Shown here: one piece after another, positions 22,183 to 34,182 of the stretch
Layout of the letters: the number at the start of each line of letters is the position of its first letter
Numbering within the stretch: the stretch's first letter is position 1
Assembly (NCBI RefSeq): GCF_002154335.2
Contig: NZ_MTPX02000069.1
Coordinates: forward strand, 1 to 40,268
Length of the DNA stretch: 40,268 bases
DNA from: Actinomyces ruminis
GTDB taxonomy: Bacteria > Actinomycetota > Actinomycetes > Actinomycetales > Actinomycetaceae
Direction: 5' to 3'
Translations under genes and position numbers: made by a program
Notes under the pieces: generated by a model
The model's input: only the letters and a program-made list of their open reading frames with translations
The model's database searches: none
What the model was told of the DNA's origin: nothing

Positions 22183-24394
22183 ACCGTCGTCTGCTGTCCG
22201 GTCTGCTGCGCATCGGCACCAGCCTGCGGCACTCGGAGTCCCGACTGCTCGCACGCACCCAGACCGTGGCGTTGTTCCTGGGGACCTGTCTGCTGTGCCT
22301 GAGCCTGGTCGGCCTCGCACTGACCTGGTTCGGGGATGCCCTGCACCGGGAGCGCGCCGAGTCCATCGCCCCGCAGCTGTGCGACGCGCAGGAGGCCACG
22401 GTCCTGTACCGCTTCGGCGGCTTCACCCAGGTGAATAACCGCCCGGTCACCGTCATCGTCCTCTCCCCGCTGAGCGAGGACGCCCCGTTGCCTCCCGGCG
22501 TGGAGGAGTGGCCGGAGCCGGGCGAGGCCGTGGTCTCCCCCGCCTTCGCCCGGGATCTGACCGGCGAACTGGAGGGGTTGTTCGGCCCCGTCTCCGCCGA
22601 GATCGGCCTGGACGGCTTGGAGGTGCCGCAGGAGCGGCGCGTGTACTTGCGTCCGACCGATCAGGCACTAAACGCGGATAGGATGGAGCCGGTCTGCGGC
22701 TTCGGCGCAGTGGTTGAGGGCGGCGCCTACGCCGGCTCCGGCTCACTGAACGCCTCGCCCGTGGCTGAGGTACTGCTGCTGGTTGCCGGGGTGCTGCTGC
22801 TCCCCGCCATCGGAGCCACCGCCTCCGCATCGGCACTGCGCGGTGAGGAGAACCGGCGGCGCATCACCGCCCTGGTGACCTCCGGTCTGCGCCGCCGCGA
22901 CCTGGCGGTCATCGACCTGGCGGAAACCTGGCCGGGAATCCTCGGCGGCTTTGTGCTCGCAGGGGCGCTCACCGGCGTTGCATGTACATGGATGTGCGTG
23001 TGCCATGGGTGGACGCCTGGTTCCCAGCCGCGGATACGCGCCGGTTGGCCGCCCCCATTGTTGCCGCCCTGCTAATCGGCGCGGTGCTTGCCGTCACCAT
23101 TGTGCTACTCGGCCGCGGGCGCGGCCGCCACGTGGTCGCTCCCCGGCGGGGTCACCGCCGCTGGAGAAAGGCCAGCCCTGGCCTACTGCTCGTCTGTGGT
23201 CTACTTCTGGCGATTTGGTTCCCGCTGTGGAATCCAGGGAGCAAACTGGACGACTTTGTATACGCAGCTGGTGTAGTGCTAACGGTGCTGGCGCTGCCCG
23301 GCGTCGTGGCGGCACTGTCCGCCTGGTGCGGCCGGATACTGGCCCGCTGGGGCTACCGTCGCGGTCACGCCGGGCGCCTGATTGCGGGTCGTCAGCTGGT
23401 GTCCTTGTCCAAAGCCAGCAGCCATCTGGCGCTGGCGATGACGCTGGCGCTGCTGGCCGGCGGCCAGATACAGCTGTGGGCCGGATCCATGTCTCCCCAG
23501 TACTTCCAGTCGGTAGAGACACTGGACAGGTGGGGTGAGAAGGTCGCCGTCCTTGACCATTTGGATGCAGCCGCTGCTCCCGAAGACCTGGTTGCGCTCC
23601 TGCCCGATGGGGTCGACGCGTTCTCGGCCGGATTCGACTTCGACGAGGCGGATGCGGCCGACTCAGAGCCGGCGCCCCATATCGAAGCCGGCTGCGAGCT
23701 GCTGTCCTCCTGGGGTCTGGACTGTACACAGCAGCAGGTCTCGGCCACCGACCTGTTGACGAATGTTCCCGTCCTCGGGCAGGTGTATGAACTCGCCGGT
23801 GCAACCGACATTGAGATCACTCCGACGAGCGACACCGCCCAGGTCATGCGCGGTTACGAGACCGGCAGCGGCGTTTACCTCATGTCGGTCAACGGCGCTG
23901 ACCTCGATATGCGCGGGATCGAACGGATGCTGCACACCCATGCCCCTGGCGTGCAGGTCTTCTGCCAGCCGCAGGAGTGGATCACCGCCGGTCAAGTGCA
24001 GTACATCCGCTCCCGCTGGACCGTGACCCTGGGCGCCGTGGGTCTGTCGGTGCTGGCGATCGTGCTCGGGCTGGCGCTGGCACATGACTCTGCGCGCGCC
24101 GCCCGCAACCTGGCGCCCGTGGGGGCCCTGTCCGGTTCGGTGTCCTGCGCGGCCTCGACGGCCCGCTGGCGCACCGGCGTGATCGTGCTCGTATCCGGCC
24201 TGACCGCAACGGTCCTCTACCTGATTCTGCCCCTAGGCCAAGCGAGAGTTGCCGCAAACAATGACAGCGTCCTGTGGCGCCCCAGTCCGGCTTACACCGC
24301 CGCCTGCCTGGCAATCACGGTGCTGGTAGCAGCCGTCGCCAGCATCAGCGCGGCGCGCGCCACCGCACGCGCCACCCGCCGCTGGCACCCCTGA
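22179..24394 (+). CDS. FtsX-like ABC transporter permease (one frameshift)
   Basis: Membrane partner of the preceding ATPase. The N-terminal helix (QTVALFLGTCLLCLSLVGLALTW, residues 28-50) is followed by an extracytoplasmic segment of about 140 residues. Next come helices from about residue 195 (VAEVLLLVAGVLLLPAIGATASASALRGEENRRRITALVTSGLRRRDLAVIDLAE), the FtsX cytoplasmic-loop signature. A second half repeats the pattern, with a soluble region from about 440 to 610 and final helices (SRWTVTLGAVGLSVLAIVLGLALA). The frame breaks near 22975-22982 (GVACTW against MYMDVRVPWVD); one added base gives 738 residues. ATGA overlap with the ATPase gene. Probably a peptide or lipid exporter, but the substrate is not readable. 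Confidence 0.8.
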
Positions 24395-24601
24395 CCGCCC
24401 GTAACGTCTCACCGGTCCCTCGCCCGGCACCGCCACCGAGGCTCCTGAGCCGCTGCTCCCGCCTCGTCCTGAGCGGCGGGTATACGTTTTACGACCTTGG
24501 GGTGCGAGGGATGGCCACGACGGGCAGCCGCCGCGGCCACGGACAAGGTCCGGATCGTCCCCGCCATTTGGCGGCTAGGGCGGCTCCGTAAGCCAGCTCT
24601 G
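24395..24601. other. Gene-free gap with one ACGACCTTGG motif
   Basis: A 207-bp convergent intergenic region between the ABC permease and the DUF1963-like gene. I see no coding sequence. TATACGTTTTACGACCTTGG (24481-24500) carries the same ACGACCTTGG core as the array at 11648-11748, preceded by a similar T-rich stretch. No clear terminator. Confidence 0.5.
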
Positions 24602-25417
24602 TCAGCGGTTGATCAGGAACACCGGCTCCGGAGACGGCGAAGAGCTGTCGACGAGCACATAGCCGATTCCGTCCAGGCAGAAATTCGCGATCCCAACACT
24701 TCCGTCCTCCGGATAGACCTCCGCGGCGCCCTCGCGCGCGGGGCCTATGGGGTGTGAGTCGGCGTAGGCCTGCACCGCGTCGATGGGGTCGACCACCTCC
24801 AGCGCGGTGTCGAGCTGGAGCACCAAGTGCCAGTCCCCGCCTTCAGTGAGAACCGTGCCGCCGGAGTACCGGAACGCCACGGTCCCGTTCGCCGTCCAGT
24901 AGGGGAGGCCGCCGACCTTGGTCTGAAGCGCGAAGTTGAAGTCGTGCGGATATGCGATGCCCTCGGGCATCGCGTCATGTCGGGCATCGAAGAAGGCGGG
25001 TTCGAGGGACGCATCCACGCCGTCGTCATGCACGCGCCACCGCCGTGCCCACAGCTCGAGCAGCACCGGCGTGCCCGCTGGCGCAGGAGCCGCTGTATCA
25101 CTCAGCTCGTCGAAGCCGACCAGCTCAACGCAGTTGCGGCCCGTGCCCGGCTCCCAGAAGGAGCAGATGCTGTACCGCTCGCACTTGAACACGAACATGA
25201 CCTGGTCCGCCGACAGGTGAGGCAGCTGCGCGGACTCCCCCGCCTGGAGGAGGAAGGACATCGGCATACCGCACTCGGCGCACAGTGGCCACTCCCTGCC
25301 GCTGGGCCACCCGAGCGGCAGACCCCCCACCTTCACGACCTCGCGGGGAACCGGGGACTGCGGCGCCTCGATGGTCCACTCGGGAATACGACTCTGCACG
25401 GCACCGAGCGTAGCCAA
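24602..25417 (-). CDS. DUF1963 (YwqG)-like protein
   Basis: 271 residues, soluble, no signal peptide. The pattern VKVGGLPLGWPSGREWPLCAECGMPMSFLLQ, a later second copy of the VGGLPYW motif (TKVGGLPYWTANG) and LVLQLDT resemble the YwqG/DUF1963 family, whose role is unknown. The CAEC pair may bind metal. The upstream TTG (25417) and a GTG (25399) are both possible starts, with no Shine-Dalgarno sequence for either. A 207-bp gene-free gap lies between it and the ABC permease, convergently. Downstream of the shared 58-bp upstream gap is a divergent YCII gene. Intact. Family call by motif only. Confidence 0.6.
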   Translation of the reverse strand: MATLGAVQSRIPEWTIEAPQSPVPREVVKVGGLPLGWPSGREWPLCAECGMPMSFLLQAGESAQLPHLSADQVMFVFKCERYSICSFWEPGTGRNCVELVGFDELSDTAAPAPAGTPVLLELWARRWRVHDDGVDASLEPAFFDARHDAMPEGIAYPHDFNFALQTKVGGLPYWTANGTVAFRYSGGTVLTEGGDWHLVLQLDTALEVVDPIDAVQAYADSHPIGPAREGAAEVYPEDGSVGIANFCLDGIGYVLVDSSSPSPEPVFLINR

Positions 25418-25475
25418 TCAAGGAGGCGAATCCCGAAGGCCGACGTCCGGGACGCTTGGTGGCTAGGCTGGCGGC

Positions 25476-25760
25476 ATGAGCAAGATCTTCGCCGTCGAGT
25501 ACCACTACGTCACCGACCAGGACGAGGCCATGGCCGCCCTGCGCCCCACCCACCGCGCCTTCAACGCCGCGCTGGCCGAGCAGGACCGACTGCTCGCCGC
25601 CGGCCCCTACGTGGGCACGCACGACGCGCTCATCGTGGTGCGCGCCGACGACGCCGCGGGCGCCCTGGCTCTGCTCGAGGAGGACCCCTTCAACCAGGCG
25701 GGTTTCATCGCCGAGCGCATCCCCCACGAGTGGAACCCGGTGATCGGCGTCCTGGCCTAA
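25476..25760 (+). CDS. YCII-related domain protein
   Basis: A 94-residue single-domain protein with the YciI ferredoxin-like fold: FAVEYHYVTDQDEAMAALRPTHRAFNAALAEQDRLLAAGPYVG, then ALIVVRADDAAGALALLEEDPFNQAGFIAERIPHEWNPVIG. The His in RPTHRAF and the Asp of EEDPF match the conserved pair proposed as the family's active site. The biological role is usually unknown. The start is the ATG at 25476. Convergent with the P-type ATPase 41 bp away. Intact. Confidence 0.85.
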   Translation: MSKIFAVEYHYVTDQDEAMAALRPTHRAFNAALAEQDRLLAAGPYVGTHDALIVVRADDAAGALALLEEDPFNQAGFIAERIPHEWNPVIGVLA

Positions 25761-25800
25761 CGACCTGCCAGCCCCGCCGCGCGCGGCTCCGGTCGCCGAG

Positions 25801-28288
25801 TCAGTTGACCAGGCCCCGACCGTGCAGGTACGCGACCAGCCGCGGGCGCAGCAGGTAGACCGTCTCAATGCCCGCCACGGCGGCAGCGGAGACGATCAGG
25901 ATCACCCACCAGGTGCCCGCCGCGGGCCAGGCCAGCAGGAAGAAGTCGCGCACCGCGGGCACGAACACGCCCAGCACCGCCATCGCCCCCATGACCACCA
26001 CCAGTCCCAGCCGCCAGCCCAGCAGCGGCCGGGCCGTCAGCGTCAGCAGCCACAGCCCGGAGCACACCAGCACCAGGGTCGCGCCGGTGGTCACCTGCGT
26101 GTCCGCCGCCCCGGAGGCCACCAGCCAGGTGCGGGCCGCCAGGGTGGCGCATCCCGCCACCAGCCCGGCGGGCACCGCCAGGGTCAGCACCCGCCCCAGG
26201 AAGCCCGCCCGGTAGCGGCGGGAGTTGGGGGCCAGCGCCAGGATGAAGGCGGGGATACCGATGGTCAGGGAGGACACGATCGTGAGCTGCCGCGGCAGGA
26301 ACGGGTACGCGATTGCGGTCAGGGACACCACCACCGCGATCAGCGAGGCGTAGACCGTCTTGGCCAGGAATAGGGAGGCGATCCGCTCGGTGTTGGCCAT
26401 GACCCGCCGTCCCTGCGCCACCACGCCCGGCAGGGCGGAGAACTCCCCCTTCAACAGCACCAGGCGGGCCACCGCCTTGGTAGCGGGCGCGCCGTTGCCC
26501 ATGGCGATACCCAGGTCGGCGTCCTTCAGAGCCAGGGCGTCGTTGACGCCGTCGCCGGTCATGGCCACCACCCGGCCCCGGGACTTCAGTGCCCGCACGA
26601 AGGCGCGCTTCTGCTCGGGGGTGACCCGCCCCAGCACGGTGGCACCCTCCAGGGCGTCGGCCAGGCGCGTCGCCTCCGGACCCTCCGGCTCCGCCTCCTG
26701 CGGCAGGGTGCGGGCGTCGACGGCGACCGGCGCCCCACCGTCCGGGCCGGTCACGCCCGCGCGACGTGCGACGGCGGCCACCGTGTCCGGGTTGTCCCCG
26801 GAGATGACCTTCACCTCCACGCCCTGCTGCCGGAAGTAGTCCAGGGTCTGGGCGGCGTCGGGGCGGATCTCCTCGGCCAGTACCACCAGCGCCGCGGGCT
26901 CCAGGCCGCCGGGCAGCAGGTGGTCGTCGCGCCGGCACCGCAGGGCTCGCTGGAGCGGGCCAGCGCCACCACCCGGGCGCCGTCGGCGGCGCGTTCGCGC
27001 GCCCGCCCCAGTACGGGATCGGCACCGGGTGCGGCGGCCAGGATGATCTCAGGCGCACCCAGCACCCAGGTGGTGGCGTCGTAGCGGACCGCCGACCACT
27101 TGCGGCGGGAGGAGAAGGGCACTGCGGCCTCCACCGCCCGGGCCCCGGCCGCAACCACCCGCTCCCCCAGATACCGCGCATCACTCAGCCCGCGGGCGAT
27201 GGCGACGGCGGTGGCATTGGGGTCCTCGCCGTCGCTGAGTGCGGCCAGTGCCTCCAGCACCTCCCGCCCCGGGGCGGCGCCGTCGGGGGCGGTGACCTCC
27301 TCCAGGCGGATGGCACCGGTGGTGATGGTTCCGGTCTTGTCCAGGCACAGGGTGTCCACGCGGGCCAGCACCTCGACGGCGGGCAACTCCTGCACCAGCA
27401 CGTTGCGGCGGGCCAGGTCCAGCGAGGCGGTGGCGAAGTTGACGGAGGTGAGCAGCACCAGTCCCTGCGGCACCATGCCGACCACGCCCGCGATCCCGGC
27501 AACCAGCGCGAGGCGCCACTGCCCGGAGGTCAGAGCCTCCGTCACGCCCCCGTTCTGCCGCAGCTGCGACCACACCAGCAGCAGTGCCACCGGCACGATC
27601 ACCCAGGAGATCCAGCGCAGCACGCGGTTGGTGCCCTCCTGCAGTTCGGAGGTGACCACCGAGTAGCGGCGAGCCTCCCGGGCGAGGCGGTGGGCATAGG
27701 CGTCGGCGCCGACCGCCGTCGCACGTACCAGGCGGTGCCGGCGGTGACGGTGGTGCCGGACATGACCCGCTCGCCGGCGCCGGGGCGCACGGGGTCGGTC
27801 TCGCCGGTGAGTATGGACTCGTCCACCTCCAAGTTGTCGCTGCTCAGCACGACGGCGTCGGCGGGGACCTGCTCCCCGCCGCGCAGCCGCAGCACGTCGT
27901 CGAGCACCACCGCGGCCACGTCCACGTCCTGCTCGCCGCCGTCGCGCAGCACGTGGGCGCGCGGCGCGTCCAGGACGGACAGGCGGTCCAGGGCGCGCTT
28001 GGCGCGCACCTCCGCAATGGTGCCGGTGGCCGTGTTCAGCAGCAGCACGAAGCCGAACAGGGCGTCCTTCCAGGAGCCGAACAGCAGGATCAGCACCAGG
28101 GCGGTGCCCAGGATGGCGTTGAAGATCGTGAAGACGTTGGCGCGCAGGATCGCGGCGGCCGAGCGGGAGGTGGTGTCCCGGAAGGCATTGGTCTGGCCGG
28201 CGCGGACGCGCTCGGCGACCTCTTGACTCGTCAGGCCGGTCATGTCCGGGACCTCGGCGGGTGCGGTCGCGGTCGATGGCGGGTTCAC
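25801..28288 (-). CDS. ctpE: Cation-transporting P-type ATPase, CtpE-like (two frameshifts)
   Basis: Membrane ATPase that moves cations across the membrane; its closest known relative by recall is mycobacterial CtpE, a Ca2+ transporter. The actuator motif is LTGETDPV (TGES-type); the phosphorylation Asp is in CLDKTGTITTG; later blocks are GDNPDTV, the hinge MTGDGVNDALALKDADLGIAMG and a C-terminal helix bundle of about six segments. The frame breaks near 27722 (WYVR-TAVGADAYAH) and 26930 (ARSSEP-DDHLLPGGLEP); each needs one base, giving about 829 residues. The start is GTG at 28288; an ATG at 28243 with GAGGT upstream is a good alternative. It follows terC by 60 bp on the same strand, suggesting a shared metal-homeostasis operon. 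Confidence 0.85.
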
Positions 28289-28348
28289 GGGGCCAGCATG
28301 TCCTGCCCAGCGCGAGAATTCCTGGGAGGCTCTCAGCGTGTCTGCGGT

Positions 28349-29447
28349 TCAGGCCCCGGACTGCGCCGTGACGGCGGCGTCCGGGCGCGTGCCGAGCTCG
28401 GGGGTAGCCTCCTCGGAACCGCCGATGCCGCCGGTCGCTTTCTTGTCTGCCCGCTCGGCCCGGCGGGTGCGCCGCCGGGAGACGAGCACCGAGGCAGCCA
28501 CGGTGATCAGGATGACCACCACGATGAAGCCGAGCGAGAACCCGATGTCCGGTTCGGGCACGACCTCCCAGGGCTCGCCGCCGTTGATGAAGGGCAGTTC
28601 GTTGGTGTGTAGCGCGTGGTTGACGAGCTTGAAGCCGATGAACGCAGGATGGCGGCCAGCCCGTAGTGCAGGAAGATCAGCCGGTCCAGCAGCCCGTCGA
28701 TCAGGAAGTACAGCTGGCGCAGTCCCAGCAGAGAGAAGGCGTTCGCGGCGAAGACCAGGTAGGGCTCCTTGGTCAGGGAGTAGATCGCCGGGATGGAGTC
28801 GACGGCGAACATGACGTCGGCGGTGCCGATGGCGATCACGCACAGCAGCATGGGGGTGATCATGGTGCGGCCGGCGTGCCGGTGAATCAGCTTGCCGCCC
28901 ACGAAGCCGTCGGTCATGGGCACGACCTTCGCCACCAGGCGCACAAAACCGGTGGGGCGGTACTCCTCGTCCTCATGCGCGTCCGGCTCCTCCAGGCCCT
29001 CACGGGCCTGGGAGAAGGCGGTCCACAGCAGCCAGGCGCCGAACAGGTAGAAAATCCAGGAGAAGTTCTCGATCAGGCGGCACCGGCCATGATGAAGGCG
29101 AAGCGCAACACCAGGGAGATGATGATCCCGGCCAGCAGCACCTCCTGCTGATACTTCCGGGGCACCCGGAAGGCGGAGATCATGATGACGAACACGAACA
29201 GGTTGTCGATGCTCAGCGCCTTCTCGGTGATGTATCCGGCGAAGTACTCCTGGCCGTAGGTGCCACCCCAGATGGCCCACACAATGCCGCCGAACACCAC
29301 GGCCATGGCGATGTAGCCGATGGACCACTGGGCGGCCTCTTTGAGCGTGGGCTCGTGGGGGGTGCGTACGTGACCGACGATGTCGATCGTGATCATCGTG
29401 ATGATGATGGCGGCCAGTGCGAGCCAGCCGAGGGCGTGGACATCCAC
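28349..29447 (-). CDS. TerC-family integral membrane protein (two frameshifts)
   Basis: Probable metal-ion (Mn2+) exporter of the TerC/Alx/YceF family. About nine helices; hallmark blocks are FAGYITEKALSIDNLFVFVIMISAF (early Asp of the transport site), RFAFIMAGAA, FYLFGAWLLWTA, GTADVMFAVDSIPAIYSLT (second Asp) and NAFSLLGLRQLYFLIDGLLDRL. The C-terminal tail of about 60 residues is basic. The frame breaks near 29077 (MAGAA against LIENFSWI) and 28644 (AAIL against AFIGFKLVNHA), one missing base each; restored length is 366 residues. The start is GTG at 29447; a GGAGG ribosome site 10 nt upstream is buried in a leader hairpin. Directly upstream lies a riboswitch-like leader. Confidence 0.88.
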
Positions 29448-29455
29448 TTACATGT

Positions 29456-29484
29456 ACCTCCGGTACGGTGCTGGTACCGGAGGT
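29456..29484 (-). promoter_or_regulatory. Hairpin that sequesters the terC ribosome binding site
   Basis: ACCTCCGGTAC (29456-29466) and GTACCGGAGGT (29474-29484) are perfect 11-bp inverted repeats with a 7-nt loop. In the minus-strand RNA the 3' arm holds the GGAGG ribosome site 9 nt before the GTG start of terC, so folding would block translation. Confidence 0.75.
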
Positions 29485-29625
29485 CTCCTCCCGCCAGTAG
29501 CGCCGCTGTGGGCCGTGCCTGCTGGCCTGCGACGCCGGGGGCCGGGACTGCCGCGGTGCGGCAGCGAACCGGTCCGCCGTGATGACGACGTCGCCGTTGC
29601 TGGGAGTACTCCCTCCGTATGCGCT
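29456..29625 (-). ncRNA. Candidate yybP-ykoY (Mn2+) riboswitch in the terC leader
   Basis: In the minus-strand RNA the leader begins with GGAGGGAGTACTCCC (29616-29602 region), matching the conserved GGGGAGUA of the yybP-ykoY class. It continues with GACGTCGTCATCACGG and further G+C helices, and ends in the ribosome-site hairpin. TerC-family genes are the best-known targets of this Mn-sensing class (for example alx in E. coli). Boundaries are approximate and no covariance model was run; the motif, gene family and sequestration hairpin make the call plausible. Confidence 0.6.
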
Positions 29626-29726
29626 TGTATCCCCGAGTCTATCGTCCGCGGGCGGCGGGCCCGCTACCCCGACGCCGCCCGAAACGGTGTGGGCTTGCCG
29701 ACGTCGCTGCTCCGGGACGCGCAGGC

Positions 29727-31822
<2,096 letters not shown>

Positions 31823-31865
31823 GGCCCAAGGCTACTTCGCACCTCCGACGTCTTCGAGGTGTGCC

Positions 31866-32595
31866 TCAGGCGGGCGTCGTGCGCTGGTCGCAGCCGCCCC
31901 ACTCCACGGCGGTGAAGCCGCGGCGGACAGGGCCGGAGCGCAGTTCCTGCTCGGGCACCGGATCGGCGGGGACGTCACCGATCACCAGGTAGACGCGGAT
32001 GAAGACCTCGGGGGCGAGGGACTCGCCGCCGGCGGTGAAGCTGTAGGCGGCGATCGCCGCGTGCTGCTCGGCGGCGAAGGTGATGAGGCGGCGTCGGTGG
32101 CCTGAATCCGCGGAGCCCAGAAGGTGATGAACTCGGCAGCCTCGCGCTCCGTCAGCCCCAACACGGCAAGCTTGTCCTCCAGGAAGGAGACGGCCTGCTC
32201 CGCCTGGACCACGAAGCCTCAGTCTGTGTCATGAGCGCGGGGTTGACGCCCTCCCAGAAAAGGTAAGGGTAGCTGCGCGCCTGGGCATCGGTGAGGGTCC
32301 CGTCGGGGCTGGCCGTGACCTGCCAGCTCACGCCCGTGGACGTGGCCGCGGGCGCGGGATAGGTGAAGGTCAGTTCGCCGGCGTAGGCCAGCGCCACGTC
32401 CACGGTGGTCTCTTGAGGCGGGTAGAGGTAAAGCACCGGCTTTTCATCCAGCGGCTCCTCCGTCTGCCGGTCGCGGTGGCCGTGATCATCTTCGTGATCC
32501 TCCTCGTCGGAGGTGTCACAGGCCGCCAGGCCGCCGATAAGGGTCGCTGAGGTCAGCGCGAGGGCTGCTCGTCGGGTCAGGTGGTGAGCGCGCAT
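31866..32595 (-). CDS. Lipoprotein of the KPVLYLYP family, copy A (two frameshifts)
   Basis: Predicted exported lipoprotein. The ATG at 32595 follows AAGGAAGGA; the signal peptide MRAHHLTRRAALALTSATLIGGLAAC has a twin-Arg and a lipobox ending in Cys 26, then an acidic, His-rich stretch (DEEDHEDDHGHRD) that may bind metal. The core EKPVLYLYPPQETTVDVAL...SYPYLFWEG and the C-terminal FIRVYLVIGDVPADPVPEQEL...RRGFTAVEWGG match copy B. The frame breaks near 32217 and 32090, each a single lost base; restored length is 243 residues, one more than copy B. Function unknown; the YLYP domain occurs in secreted proteins of Gram-positives. It sits 43 bp ahead of uvrB and 116 bp after coaE. Confidence 0.75.
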
Positions 32596-32711
32596 GGTGG
32601 GATTCCTTCCTTGGTCCATTACCGGACGGCCCGGTCGGGGTCTGGCAATGAGGCTATTGCGCCCGCGCGGGCATTCCTATGGGGAGCGCTCCCACCCGAC
32701 CCGCATTCGGC

Positions 32712-33362
32712 CTACCCGGCGGAGAGCCGCTGCCAGAGCTCCTCCACGGCCCGCGCCAGCGACTCCAGGCTGCCGGAGTTGGACAGCACCACGTCGGCGA
32801 CGGCGCGCCGCTCGGCATCACTGGCCTGGGAGGCGATACGCGCCAGGGCCTGCTCGCGCTCCAGGCCACGGCGCTCCAGGCGCTCCAGCCGGGTCTCCAG
32901 GTCCGCCTCCACCACGACGACGACGTCGAACAGGTCCTGCATCCGCTCCTCCACCAGCAGGGGCACGTCGTATACGGCCACCTGCCCGGCGGGGACGGAC
33001 TCCAGGCGCGCCCAGGCCCGCTCGGCGATGCGGGGCAACAGGATCTCCTCCAGGCGGGCACGCCGCGCCGGATCCGCGAAGACGATCCGCCCCAGCGCGG
33101 CCCGGTCCAGGGCACCGTCGGCATCCAACAACTGCTGCCCGAACTCGGCCGCCACGGCGGCCAGGCCCTCGGTGCCGGGGGCGACTACTTCCCGGGCGAT
33201 GGCGTCGGCGGACACCACGACGGCGCCGCGGGCTGCCAGCAGGCGCGCAACCTCCGACTTGCCGGCGCCGATGCCGCCGGTCAGCCCCACGTACACGGCG
33301 CGCCCGGAGGGCCGGGGGCAGCGCGGACTGCGGGCCCAAACGGAGGAGGTAGCGGTGCTCAT
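32712..33362 (-). CDS. coaE: Dephospho-CoA kinase
   Basis: Last step of coenzyme A synthesis: phosphorylates the 3'-OH of dephospho-CoA. 216 residues. The P-loop is VGLTGGIGAGKSEVARLLAARGA (about residues 23-45), followed by VVSADAIAREVVAPGTEGL, DGALDRAALGRIVFADPARRARLEEILLP, the YDVPLLVE substrate-site motif (catalytic Asp region) and the lid with RLERLERRGLEREQALARIASQ. The start is the ATG at 33362 (MSTATSSVW). The gene is bracketed by the two lipoprotein copies (35 bp after copy B, 116 bp before copy A), although rpsA-coaE-uvrB is the conserved core order. Intact. Confidence 0.93.
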   Translation of the reverse strand: MSTATSSVWARSPRCPRPSGRAVYVGLTGGIGAGKSEVARLLAARGAVVVSADAIAREVVAPGTEGLAAVAAEFGQQLLDADGALDRAALGRIVFADPARRARLEEILLPRIAERAWARLESVPAGQVAVYDVPLLVEERMQDLFDVVVVVEADLETRLERLERRGLEREQALARIASQASDAERRAVADVVLSNSGSLESLARAVEELWQRLSAG

Positions 33363-33397
33363 GGCGCCATCATGCCCGTCTTGTCCCGCACGCATGG

Positions 33398-34126
33398 TTA
33401 GAGCTCGGTCCCGCCCCACTCCACCATGGTGAAGCCGGTGCGCCGCGGCGGCGCGGGCAGCTTCTGCTCGGGCACAGGATCGTTTGGAACCGGGCCGATA
33501 ACCAGGAACAGGCGGATGACCGCATCCGGAATGATCTCCTGCCCAGTGGCATCGGTGAGTGTGTAGCGGGCCATGGTCGCGTACTGCTCGGTGGCGACCG
33601 TGACCAGGGTGCGTTCGCGAGCCGCGATTCGGGGCGCCCAGTAGGTGATCAGGTCCGCCGCCTCGAGATCGTCGAGGCCCGCGGCAGCGGACAGATTCTC
33701 CAAGAAGTCATTGGTCTCGTCGGCAGCCACGACCGCTCCGGCATCCTGTGTCAGGTTCCGGCGGGAGCGCCCTTCCCAGAACAGGTACGGGTAGGTGCGT
33801 CCAGAGGAGTCGGTCAGTACGCCGTTGGGGCTCGCCGTCACCTCCCACTCGACCCGGCCGTCGTCGGTCGGCGCGTCGGGATACAGATGGGTGAACTCGC
33901 CGTCGTAGTCGAGGCGCACCTTCAGGCCCATCGTGGATGTCGGATACAGGTAGAGGACCGGTTTCTCTGGGAGCACTTCTTGAACGTCCTTGTCTTCGTC
34001 CTCATCGGGCGCGCACCCCGCGAGCAATGCCGTTCCTGAGCCGGCCAGGCCGAGCAGTGCCGCGGCGATGGCCGCGCGCCTGGTAGCCCCCGGCTGAGAG
34101 CGATGCGTGCGACACGCTGAGATCAT
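33398..34126 (-). CDS. Lipoprotein of the KPVLYLYP family, copy B
   Basis: Predicted exported lipoprotein, 242 residues, intact. The ATG at 34126 follows GGGAGGGT. The signal peptide (MISACRTHRSQPGATRRAAIAAALLGLAGSGTALLAGC in pieces: a TRR pair, an Ala/Leu core, lipobox LLAGC with Cys near 38) is followed by an acidic DEDEDKDVQE linker. The core EKPVLYLYPTSTMGLKVRL, then RTYPYLFWEG, AADLITYWAPRI and VIRLFLVIGPVPNDPVPEQKL, with C-terminal GFTMVEWGGTEL, aligns closely with copy A. Function unknown. An inverted repeat of 14-bp arms lies 57-117 bp upstream. It ends 35 bp before the coaE start, so both copies may be read with coaE. Confidence 0.78.
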   Translation of the reverse strand: MISACRTHRSQPGATRRAAIAAALLGLAGSGTALLAGCAPDEDEDKDVQEVLPEKPVLYLYPTSTMGLKVRLDYDGEFTHLYPDAPTDDGRVEWEVTASPNGVLTDSSGRTYPYLFWEGRSRRNLTQDAGAVVAADETNDFLENLSAAAGLDDLEAADLITYWAPRIAARERTLVTVATEQYATMARYTLTDATGQEIIPDAVIRLFLVIGPVPNDPVPEQKLPAPPRRTGFTMVEWGGTEL

Positions 34127-34182
34127 GGACCCTCCCGATCGGCAATGATGCGAGTACGCAGTCAAATTTGGCACCCCATTGT

